40,431 bases of DNA from Mesotaenium endlicherianum (Eukaryota > Streptophyta > Zygnematophyceae > Zygnematales > Mesotaeniaceae). The translations under genes were made by a program, and so were the position numbers. Every line of letters begins with the position of its first letter. Within the stretch, counting starts at the first letter, position 1. Under the pieces are notes generated by a model. That model made no database searches. It had not been told where the DNA came from and saw only the letters and a program-made list of their open reading frames with translations. Shown piece after piece: positions 9,681 to 18,680 of this stretch. The DNA lies in assembly GCA_009602735.1 (NCBI GenBank), contig WELA01008858.1, forward strand, positions 1 to 40,431, in the 5' to 3' direction.

Positions 9681-9791
9681 ATGACCCTGAGGGCAACAAA
9701 AAGTATTACCTGATCAAGTTTCTCGCTGATGTTGAGCAGTGGCTGGAGAACTACCCAAAACTGCAAGATTACGAGAAGGTCAGGCACACAC
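9681..9791 (+). pseudogene. Family A gag fragment (plus strand)
   Basis: The translation matches family A Gag residues from the [13 protein letters not shown] stretch to YEKVRH, with few changes. On its left it is cut by the family B LTR. On its right it fuses, at a short CACAC junction, to RNase H of a different family. I take it as the only visible remnant of gag from the older plus-strand family A element whose 3' part lies at 12829-18680. Confidence 0.78.
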
Positions 9792-11555
9792 GTTGAAGGA
9801 CGCAAAGTACTGGTCACCACGGACCACGAGGCGTTAAAGCACCTCCAGACGCAGCCGTATCTCTCAAGGAGACAAGCAAGATGGAGCGGATACGTGCAAC
9901 AATACAACATCACGATTCAGTACCAGCCCGGCAAGACAAACCCGGCTGACCCCCTCTCAAGACTACAATTAAACGCCGTGATGACATCCCTGAAGACAGA
10001 TCTGGAAACTCGATTTTCAGCCGCCTATGAAAGAGACCCTTACTACAAGAACGGAGAAGCAGCCTTGGACCCATACAAGAAGCAAGAAGGCAATTATTGG
10101 GTGAGGCAAGACACGGGTCAGAGATGTGTTCCTAATGACTTAGACCTCCGGCTCTTGCTTCTACGAGAAGCACACGACAACCCTCTTGGAGGACACTTTG
10201 GAATCCTAAGGACCACGGGCGTTCTAGCTAGGACTTATTGTTGGCCAGGCATGTCTAAGCAAGTCAAGGAGTACTGCAGGAGCTGTGACACATGCCAAAG
10301 AATCAAGCCATCATCGCAAAAGGCGGGAGGACTCCTCCAACCACTACCAATCCCCGAAAGACAATGGACGGACATCTCAATGGACCTTATCGTGGACTTG
10401 CCCGTGACACCTCGAGGCCATAATGCAATACTCACGGTGGTGGACAGACTTACCAAGATGGCTCATTTTATTCCCACGACGACTAAGGCTACAGCACCAC
10501 AACTTGCAAGACTCATCTTTGACAACATCTTCCAACTCCATGGACTTCCATCAAGAATTGTGTCAGATAGAGATCCAAGATTCACAAGCTATTTCTGGAA
10601 AAATCTCTTCAAGAACTTGGGTACATCGCTGGATATGTCTACCGCCTACCACCCACAATCAGGTGGGCAAACCGAGCGTATGAATCGTACCCTAAAGACC
10701 TCTCTAAAGGCCTACGTGTCTATCATGGAGCAAGATTGGGACATGTACTTGACCCCCCTGGAGTTTGCCTACAACAACACGACGCAGGCCTCTACCCAAG
10801 AGGCCCCATTCTTCCTCAACTATGGCTTCCATCCAATCACGCCGCTGAGCTTCACGGCTGGCCATGATAAAGTACCTGCAGCAACAGATTTCGTGGAGAC
10901 ATTAGAAGCGGCCCTAACAGCAGCGAAGAAAGCTCTACAACAGGCGCAAGATGCTCAAGCAAGAGTGGCGAACAGATCCAGAAGAGAAATTACGTACAGA
11001 GCGGGTGACAACGTGTTACTATCATCCAAGAATATTTCCCTGAACAACAGGCCTGCCGGCAGCAAGTTCTCTCCCAAGTATTTGGGACCCTTCAAGATTA
11101 TCCAGCAAGTCAACCCCGTTGCTTTCAAGCTAGAACTTCCCCAGACTATGCACATCGACCCCGTATTCCACGCTTCCCTCTTCAAGCCATATGTGCAACC
11201 CGACAACAAGTTCCCAGGACGTGTGACAACCCCACCAGCCCCAACAATAGTGGATGATCATTTGGAGTACGAAGTGGAAGACATAGTGGCTATGAGAAAT
11301 TTCAGGAGACAGCAGCAATACTTGATCAAGTGGAAAGGATATCCAGATTCGGAGAATAGTTGGGTGGCGGCGCACTACCTTGACAAAGTTCAGAGAAAGT
11401 TGAAGCGCTTCCATGCCGCCAACCCCCATCTTGGACCAGCCCCAAGTCTCTCTACTAGAAGCCCGGAGACTTCAGGGAGGCAGCCTGCCACCATCAAGAA
11501 GCAGCAGAAGACCCCTTGGAGGCAGCCTGCAAGAACAAGAAAGAGGAAAAATTGA
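9792..11555 (+). CDS. pol: Pol C-terminal part (RNase H end, integrase, chromodomain), family C
   Basis: An uninterrupted frame of nearly 590 codons from the chimeric junction; the frame also runs into the gag fragment, so the 5' end is not a natural start. RNase H remnants (TTDHEAL, NPADPLSR) lead into the integrase: zinc-finger His at HDNPLGGHFG and Cys at CRSCDTC, catalytic Asp in ISMDLIVDLP and VSDRDPRF, and catalytic Glu in GGQTERMNR, so all three are present. A chromodomain (EYEVEDIV to LIKWKGYPDSENSW) is followed by a basic tail. The integrase looks intact, but with RT and gag missing the element cannot move by itself. No promoter is visible for this fragment. Confidence 0.88.
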   Translation, partial: VEGRKVLVTTDHEALKHLQTQPYLSRRQARWSGYVQQYNITIQYQPGKTNPADPLSRLQLNAVMTSLKTDLETRFSAAYERDPYYKNGEAALDPYKKQEGNYWVRQDTGQRCVPNDLDLRLLLLREAHDNPLGGHFGILRTTGVLARTYCWPGMSKQVKEYCRSCDTCQRIKPSSQKAGGLLQPLPIPERQWTDISMDLIVDLPVTPRGHNAILTVVDRLTKMAHFIPTTTKATAPQLARLIFDNIFQLHGLPSRIVSDRDPRFTSYFWKNLFKNLGTSLDMSTAYHPQSGGQTERMNRTLKTSLKAYVSIMEQDWDMYLTPLEFAYNNTTQASTQEAPFFLNYGFHPITPLSFTAGHDKVPAATDFVETLEAALTAAKKALQQAQDAQARVANRSRREITYRAGDNVLLSSKNISLNNRPAGSKFSPKYLGPFKIIQQVNPVAFKLELPQTMHIDPVFHASLFKPYVQPDNKFPGRVTTPPAPTIVDDHLEYEVEDIVAMRNFRRQQQYLIKWKGYPDSENSWVAAHYLDKVQRKLKRFHAANPHLGPAPSLSTRSPETSGRQPATIKKQQKTPWRQPARTRKRKN

Positions 11556-12180
11556 CATTAGACACTCTTCTCTTCTCGCAATTTCTGGACAGAAAATAAA
11601 AATTGCTACAAGTGATAGGTCTCTGCATAATATATTGTGAAAGTTTACCTCGCTGTAGTCCATAAGTAGCCGGTCATTTAGTGCCCAAGTTTGCTCAATT
11701 TGGAGCACTGATGAGAGAGATATGATGCTCTAAGTAGAAGGGGGTCAAGCTGCTGGCATTGGTAGGGCAGAATATGCCTTCTGACATTGTGCCCTCCCCT
11801 GAACTTGGAATGCTTTGAAACTCAAGACTCTGGTAGAACATCTTACAGCGCCCAGTTTGAGACTTACTTTGCAGAATTTGGAGAAGTATAGAAGGACTTA
11901 TGATTTTCAGAAATTTCTGCACAGATTTGGAGGAGTGCCTACTCTCTCAGCTGTCAACAACACTCCAGAAGTTAGAATGCTCTCAAATTTGGTGACTTGG
12001 TAGAGTTCTCTGATGCGGTCGATTTGGCACTCGATTATTTAGATTTGGAGCAATTTTGTGGACGCTATGAATTTTTGAATTCGTGGCAGATTCTGGGCCA
12101 ACTTGTACAATTTTCTTCATCATTAAGGAGTAGGCTAGCCAATAAGGTCACACCACCTACGACCTTGCCTAGTCTACCTT

Positions 12181-12300
12181 ACATATGTAGCACCTGACTT
12201 GGCGCCTTGGACTAATCCTCTTCACATGTGTGGCATCTGACTTGAAGCTGTTGACTAGTCTGCTCCACATGTGTAAGACCTGACTTGACGCGCCGAGACG
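12181..12300 (+). repeat. Three tandem 43-bp units in the family C 3' region
   Basis: Units start at 12181, 12224 and 12267, each beginning ACAT(A/G)TGT followed by a CTGACTTG motif. They are diverged from each other. They precede the polypurine tract. The rest of 11556-12180 shows no coding signal. Confidence 0.65.
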
Positions 12301-12310
12301 TCGCTTTTTG

Positions 12311-12324
12311 TGGCGGGGGGGTGA
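12311..12324 (+). promoter_or_regulatory. Polypurine tract, family C
   Basis: TGGCGGGGGGGTGA lies immediately before the LTR start, the expected primer position for plus-strand DNA synthesis. Confidence 0.75.
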
Positions 12325-12828
12325 TGTAGTGATTTGAGTTATTATATATTTGTTTGCATATATTTCAATGTTTTCAAATATATTTGGAGTAGTATTGTGT
12401 GGATTCAAGTGTGAATAGGTACTCTAGTGACTTGGTTCATGTCCTTCGAACCTTCTAAGGCATTTTCGATGTTAGAGGAAAGACCTAGAAGAACTCCACG
12501 TGGCAAAAGTCAAATGTGCCATTTTTAGGTCAAAAGGACATGTGTACATTATTCTAGAAAGAGGTGGCAAGTTTTGGAATGTGTTGGGTGCCAACACATC
12601 AACATACACCTTCCTAGAAAGTACTTATTTAGCAAGTATATAAACAAGAGCTAGAACATAGAAAGACATTCCAGAATCACTCTTGTACTTGCCAAAATCC
12701 AGAAATATATTAACTTTCAAGAACCCATCTCTCTTTCAAGAAGCTACCACTTGTGTTCAAAGATCCTTGTCTTGAATAAATAAAGTATTACATTTCACTA
12801 AGTACTTCATCAAAACTGTTTCACTACA
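12325..12828 (+). repeat. 3' LTR, family C (504 bp)
   Basis: It begins TGTAGTGA and ends TCACTACA, a perfect 8-bp terminal inverted repeat, and directly follows the polypurine tract. AT-rich sequence with AATAAATAAA near 12775 could serve as a polyadenylation signal. No second family C LTR is present in the window. Confidence 0.85.
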
Positions 12829-12873
12829 GTCTCGGAAGTTAGATCCTTCCTTTGGTTGGCTAACTACTTTAGG
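12829..12873 (+). pseudogene. Family A RT fragment left of the solo LTR
   Basis: The bases match the family A RT coding stretch for [14 protein letters not shown]. The match stops at the solo LTR and resumes after it at 13654, showing that the LTR was inserted into this gene. The left edge abuts the family C LTR end. Confidence 0.75.
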
Positions 12874-13653
12874 TATAAGGTCATAGGTCTGTAAAGTGCA
12901 TTTTTGAGTTTCATGAGAGTATGTTTTGATTGTACAGTAATGTAAAATGCATTTTCGTGATCATTGTGATATAAAGTTCATCGAATTTGGTCAAGTATTG
13001 AGAGAATTACGGATTTCTGAAATTTAATTAATGTTGAGGTCGGTTGACGATTGTCCTCAATTCGCGGTGAGCGCGACCGTCGGATTGACCGACAGCGTCA
13101 AGCAATCTGGCCCGTTAGAGTGAACTCGAACCTTCACGTAAGTTTGGCTGACGCGGAGTGTCGACTAGGTCGATTTACTTAGAAATTTCGGTTTAGCCTA
13201 GCGCGTCTAAGATAGAATATTCTAGTAATGTCGATGCATGTATGTGGACGTCAATTTGGCCCGACACATTAGATTAGACTGATCTGGCTTACTCACAAAT
13301 ATTCTGGAAGGGACGATTTGACGAACACTTCGGAAAATCCGTAGCTTGCTCCTAGGGAGGAGCACTTAGGCAGAAAATTATAAATAGGCATAACTTCTTT
13401 GTTTCTAATTAGTTTTCACTTCTGTAAATTTCTACGGGTTTGTAATGACATGGCCTTCCATCCTACACCATTTGTGAGCAGTTTTTTGCTACCAAAAATG
13501 TTGAGTATTTTTCCTAACCTTTCTTGGTGATATGCCGCTCCACTCTTTAGTATGATTGCAACTAGTTCTTTTCCTCGTGAGTCACTACGCTTCCACTAGG
13601 GCACCTTTCCTCGTGAGTTACTACGCTTCCACTAGGGCACTTTTCCCCTTTCA
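12874..13653 (+). repeat. Solo LTR, family B (780 bp)
   Basis: Homologous to the family B 5' LTR at 8750-9680, without internal sequence on either side. Family A RT sequence flanks it, with short duplicated bases TTAGG (12869-12873) and ATAGG (13654-13658) as the probable target-site duplication. The expected TG start has become TA. Near the 3' end a 36-bp unit beginning TTCCTCGTGAGT is tandemly duplicated (13571-13642). Solo LTRs arise by recombination between the two LTRs of a full element. Confidence 0.8.
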
Positions 13654-15812
13654 ATAGGATATTCATTGAGATTTTTTTCACAAAGGCCAGTGAACAAATT
13701 AACCTTACTAAGAAAGCCATAGGAAATGTTCGGGGAAAGAGCAGCAAGCTGCCTTCCACACCCTTAAAGATGCTCTCTGTTCTGCCCCGGTCTTAGCTGT
13801 GTATGACCCCAGCAAACTTGTGCAGGTGGTTACTGATGCTTCCGACTTTGCCACGGGTGCTATTTTGTTGCAGCCTGCAGACAAAACCACGAAGGATGGT
13901 AAGATACAGTAGGAGTGGCGCCCTGTGCTGTATGAGTCTATGAATTTCAACCCAGCTGAAATTAACTATTCTGTGCATGATAAAGAGCTGCTTGCTATCA
14001 TTCATTTGCTAAACAGTGGAGAGCATACTCACATGGTAAAGGTTTTAAGGCGATTACAGATCATCTAGCTCTGACTCACTTTCAAACAAAGTCAAAGCTG
14101 TCGAGGAGGGAGAACCGCTGGAGCCAGATGCTGGAGCAGTTCCAAGTCCAAATCGACTACTAACCAGCGAAGTTGAATCCTGCTGATGCACTCTGTAGAC
14201 GACCTGCCGTGCAAGAAAGACACTTTAGTCAGCATGGTGTAGATAAAGTCCTTTGTGCACTCACTTCACTAAAGGTGAAAAAGTCCTCCCTTGAACAACT
14301 TAGGAAAGCCTACCTTTTTGACGCAACATTTGAGTCCAGCCCCACTGATGGTGTGTGTCCTGCTACTGCACTTGAGTATAGGCTAAAGGGAGGGGTCTGG
14401 GTAACTGAAACCACGTCAGGCAGGCTGAAGCTGGTCATTCCTAATAACTGGGAAATAAGGTCACTCTTACTGAGTCAAGCACATGACAGTGTACTGGGTG
14501 GGCATTTGGAGCAGGCCAAAAGTGCTGGCAAATTGGCAAAACATTATCATTGGGATGGGTTGCCTCGGGACGTCTTGAAGTATGTGAAGTCCTGTGATTA
14601 GTGTCAAAAAAATAAGTCTAGGCACACACCACCCAGGAGGCTATTACAACCACTACCTATTCCAGCTGGACGCCGGGGAAACAATATCCATGGACTACGT
14701 GGTCACACTACCAAGAACTGCCAATGGGCATGATTCGATACTGGTAGTAGTGGATAAACTGACTAAAATGGTCATTTTCATCCCCACCATTGTAAAAGTA
14801 ACCGCACTCAAAACTGCGAGACGGTTCTACAACCATGTAGTATGCCAACATGCCTACCCTCTAATATTATCTCAGGCAGAGACTCAAAATTTACCTCTAA
14901 GTTCTGGAGAGCTTTAATGGGATTAATGGGAGTTAAGAAGCTGCTCAACACAGCAAACCACCCTCAGACTGATGGGCAGATTGAAAGAACTAATTGAGTT
15001 TTGCAAGAGGTGCTGAGAGCATATGTTAATTAAAAACAAGATAATTGGGATGACCTGTTGCCTCAAATTTAATTTGCGGTCAACAATGCGGTGCATGCGT
15101 CAACGGGAAAGACTCCTTTTGAACTCAGTCTGGGTAGAGTCCCTAAGTCTCCTTTGCATGTGCTAAGGGAGTCTTTAAGGGGATTCACAAATCGGTGTCT
15201 CTCCAGTTAACTCAGGAGTTTGTTGGCACCCTGTCAGAAGTCTAACACAATCTGCACAAAGTCCAGGAAAAGCAACGAATATACGCTAATCAACAGCGTC
15301 GAGAGCTGACATTTTCAAAGAGCGACTTGGTCAAACTGCATTCTCAACACCTGTACCTGCCTGGTGTGGTCAAGAAAAAGCTTGGTCCGGTCTTGTTCGT
15401 ATTTGGTGGTGCGCTATGTCGGTCAGAATGCTTAAAAACTGAACATGTCAGCGGAATACAAGGGTCACCCAGTCTTTAATGTCTCTTTCTTGGAACCATA
15501 CATCAAAGATGACAAACTGTTCACAGGTCGGGTTACCTGTCCAACCGGAACCGGTCCCCGCCGTCCGGGAAGGTGAGCCTGAGGAACATGAGGTTGATGA
15601 GAACTTAGAAGCTCGCTCTGTCCGTCGATTATCTAAATATGTCATGAAATATCTGGTCCAATGGAAGGGCTACAATGCCTCTGGGGACACCTGGAAATTG
15701 AAGGACCATTTGACCAATGCCAAAGGGGCGTTGAAACGACTACCTTCGGGAGGCTGGGACATCTTCCTAATTCTCATTTCAGTTGACATAGGAAGGTGAC
15801 AGGAGGTCCTGT
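13654..15812 (+). pseudogene. pol: Family A pol remnant (RT thumb, RNase H, integrase, chromodomain)
   Basis: The translation follows family A pol from the RT thumb through RNase H ([16 protein letters not shown]), the integrase zinc finger, SMDYV and a [10 protein letters not shown] motif, to a chromodomain ending in KGYNASGDTW. It is broken by numerous stops and indels (for example stop codons near 13908, 14161, 14599 and 14996), so no full product is possible. It retains sense codons at the place where element 1 has its integrase TGA, which dates that TGA to the element 1 branch. Confidence 0.85.
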
Positions 15813-16187
15813 CTCCATTTAAGTTGGAGGGGAAATGTGGCCAAACGTGGCCTAAAATGACAGTTAGTGACAGAAATTGACAATAGTTGACAGGGAGTGA
15901 CAGTTGTGACAGGCAACCCAACGACAGCTGAAACAGGCAATCCACCTACACATTAAGTTGGAGGGAGTGGGATAAACATCTCAAAAATTGGCCGATTGCC
16001 GATTGCCTTTGCATATCCATCCTCCACACTCTACTGCGCTCACACTCACTTCTCTCTCAAGCACACTCGCACTTTCAGTTTACTTACACCAGGTATTGCA
16101 TGCTCTAACTTCCTCTACTACGTTCTTCCCTATCAAGGTACTCAATCCTGTGCATAATATCATGAGTGCACTAACTCCATTGTGGCA
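15813..16187 (+). other. Non-coding link between pol and the extra frame: polypurine motifs and TGACAG cluster
   Basis: Two copies of a polypurine motif, TAAGTTGGAGGGGAAA near 15822 and TAAGTTGGAGGGAGTGGG near 15955, flank about 90 bases (15858-15945) with six or seven TGACA/CGACAG hexamers. A third variant of the motif is the polypurine tract just before the 3' LTR. No coding signal. Confidence 0.6.
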
Positions 16188-17800
16188 TGAATGAGCACGA
16201 TGACTCACTTGTCTGAACTCAAGAGGAAAAGAAGGGCGGACGAGGTGCAGGCGAGGTACAAGGAGTTCCATGGCGACATCCAATCATCAGAAGAGGAAGA
16301 AGGAGGAAGAACAGGCCAGGACGAGACAGGAGGAGCAGGACAAAAAAGCAGTAGAGGAAGCCAAGAAGGCGGAAGAACAAAGGTTGGCTGAGGAGAGGCG
16401 GAAGCAGCAAGTCGAGGAGGAACAGAGGAGAATCAAAAGCTACCGCTACACGGTGATGGGCAAGGGCTTTGATCTTTTGGAAAAAGCCTTCACGTTCGCC
16501 CAGAGAAGCCGAAGTGAGTCACAGAGAGACATACTGCAGCGGGAAGGGGAGACGGCCCAAGGTTTTGACAAGTACATAGAGGTCAGCACAGGGCTTCTAC
16601 TAAACCATGACTATGCCAGGATGGTGGAATTTATGATCCGGGAGGCAAAGCATTGGCCCAGATAGGTGAATTTGAAACGGTGCCAATACCTGGGATCTGG
16701 GGCACAAACAGGGTTATCAGGTTGATCCCTATGCATACATACGGGTTCAAGAATGCCACTTCCGACAACTGGTTCAAGGTCATGTATAACAAGGTGGAGA
16801 GAAGAAGCTGAGAGTTCCTGGCAAGGGACACCAGCCAGTTGGATTTCCCAGGTCACTGGTACCCCTGTACTTTGAAGAGGACGGATCCTGCTTTCTTTCT
16901 ACAGCCCACTGAGTGGCGCTGGATGACCATTAACATGAAGGACCAGCAAAATGACAGAGCTGAGGAAGACGATTTCCTGGCAGACTTGTGTGGGAAGATA
17001 GTGCTGCCACCTCATATTGCAGCATGGGATCCAAGGCTGGATGGAGTCAGGGACTCCATAAGTTAGGAGAGACATAGGAGGATAGGACTAGGGCTAGAGA
17101 CTCTTTCTCTAAGGGGAAGCATGCTTATGCCAACTGGGTAAGTAAGCAAGGGGAGAAATACCTGTATGCTGTCAGGACCCAGCAACCTCCACCTGCACCC
17201 AAAAGGGGGACGTCAGTGGGATACTCTTTTTCTTGGAAACGGCTGGAGAAGATGATTAGAGAGACTCCAGAGTCTCAAAGGAACAGGAGGATGAAGAGGA
17301 GGAAGACATTGGAGAGGAGTCTAGTCTTGCTGAGGCACAGAGCCCCGCTACAGCCCCCACTCTATACCAGACTGGAAGTGCGGTTGCACAGGCAGCCCTG
17401 CAGCAGCTGGAGGATACTAGCCCACCAAGAGACCCAGATTTCCAGCGGTTGGGGAGTTTCAGCAGGAGGAGTCCCACCCCAGGAGGTGAGACTTAATCAG
17501 ACAGAGCAGACAAAAGGGCTGCCAAGGAGGCAGCCGGAGGGCAACCGGCATCCCCCTCTCATAGAAGGCATGTAACCTTAGCCCATGTCATGCAGCACCC
17601 CTCCGGTATGCTAGTGTATGTCCCTGTCAGTTTAAGAGCTGCACAGGAGAGAGCGATCTCTATCAACTTACAAACAATGCAAAAGCAGGTACTCCAGTTG
17701 CTGCGTTCACCCCTTGGTTCACCCTGGTCTGAGCCTTTAGGTTTCAGGAGACCATCAGACAAGAGAAGGAGATTCGGTTCCAGGTCTCGCTCCCCATAAG
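16188..17800 (+). pseudogene. Additional open reading frame of family A (unknown function), broken
   Basis: Between pol and the 3' LTR lies a coding-like stretch now split by frameshifts and stops. The largest piece (from ATG 16270, 131 residues) begins with a highly charged coiled coil (Lys/Glu/Gln/Arg-rich, about residues 8-60), then a conserved-looking globular part. After a frame change near 16660 the text continues with motifs such as IPGIWGTNRVIRLIPM and, after another near 16810, GHWYPCTLKRTDPAFF. Later pieces are Glu- and Pro-rich, and the last ends in a basic RRRFGSRSRSP tail near 17797. There is no zinc knuckle, transmembrane segment or signal peptide, so an envelope-like protein is unlikely. 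I do not recognise the family. Confidence 0.5.
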
Positions 17801-17918
17801 ACCAGAGCCCGGGTACTTAGTCTGCTGTTGTCTTTGTTTTAGAGTTAGTTGGTTGTGTTGCATGTGTGTCACTTTGTTGTAATTAATAATAGAAGTGTTG
17901 TGAAGTCGACAATAATCT
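17801..17918 (+). other. 3' untranslated part of the family A element
   Basis: AT/GT-rich sequence between the extra frame and the polypurine tract. No feature seen. Confidence 0.4.
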
Positions 17919-17931
17919 AAGTTGGAAGAAT
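17919..17931 (+). promoter_or_regulatory. Polypurine tract before the family A 3' LTR
   Basis: AAGTTGGAAGAAT ends directly at the LTR start. It is the third member of the AAGTTGGA(G/A) motif series seen after pol. Confidence 0.65.
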
Positions 17932-18680
17932 TGTAATTAATAGTATATTAGATAGATATAATATTATGTTAGATATAATAGTTGAATAAATTCAGCCTGC
18001 TGAACTTTAGTTAATATTTAGTCTGTTGGATTTAAGTCTGGTGGACACTTGATACTTAGTTAAATAACTCAGCCCAGAGTAGCAGGCTGAAGGGCCATTA
18101 GGTTAGTCAGTTGACTTGTGTCAGCTTGCTGACACATTCTTTGAGAGTCAGCTGGTTGTCGTACTCGGCAGCAGCAAATTGCCTAGTTATGCAGCTTAGT
18201 GTTGAGTGCTAGACGAGTGGCCAGATGACACCCTTAAGGTGGATGGCGATTTGGGATGATGGGAGATGGCTGTGGATTTGGTTAGCCGAGGTCCTACCAA
18301 CGTGGTTAACTTCCTGGTAGGTGGTGCCATCGCACTTGCCGTTGAACAATAAACTCATTCCATGTACATATGCTAGGTATTGCTCTCGAGTTTGGCATTC
18401 GGAAACGAGGCCAACTCTTTTGTACTGCGTACTGAGAGATATTTGAATCCAAGGCGAGAAGCCATTAATACGCACTGTTTTCTAACCTTGCTTATGTATG
18501 AGTTTACTGATTACATTATTGATGCTAGTTTACCTGCATTTGACTTGAGAGTATTGCTCACTGCTAGTGGGTTGTCTTTTGCTGTTTAATCAGTTGAACA
18601 AAAAATACCATAAAGAATACTCGCTAATGTAAAAATCTTTATTGATTGTTAATCGCCTATTGGTAAGTCAATTTATTTCA
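17932..18680 (+). repeat. 3' LTR, family A (749 bp)
   Basis: It begins TGTAATTAATAG and ends AATTTATTTCA, matching the ends of the element 1 LTR in inverse orientation. Internal landmarks are shared (CAGCTTGCTGACACATTCTTTGA; ATCGCACTTGCCGTTGAACA), with scattered substitutions and small indels, so the two copies come from separate insertions. Host sequence begins at 18681. Confidence 0.85.

Larger units (their letters stand above)
9792..12828 (+). mobile_element. Ty3/gypsy retrotransposon, family C, 5'-truncated
   Basis: It keeps the C-terminal part of RNase H, a complete integrase with chromodomain, a roughly 770-base 3' non-coding segment, a polypurine tract and a 3' LTR. The 5' LTR, gag, protease and RT are missing. 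The right end at 12828 abuts family A pol sequence, so this element inserted into family A. A later deletion probably removed both its own 5' part and the family A gag-to-RT interval. Confidence 0.82.
12829..18680 (+). mobile_element. Older family A Ty3/gypsy element, plus strand, decayed and invaded
   Basis: From left to right: RT fragment, solo family B LTR, rest of RT, RNase H, integrase and chromodomain with many stops and indels, polypurine motifs, an extra reading frame, polypurine tract, 3' LTR. It is the sister of element 1 by both pol and LTR. Its 5' part is represented by the gag fragment at 9681 and presumably by sequence left of the window, beyond the family B element inserted in it. 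Confidence 0.8.

Noticed and set aside
16188..17800. Envelope gene (endogenous retrovirus-like element)
   Set aside because: No signal peptide, transmembrane segment or glycoprotein features; the N-terminus is a charged coiled coil.
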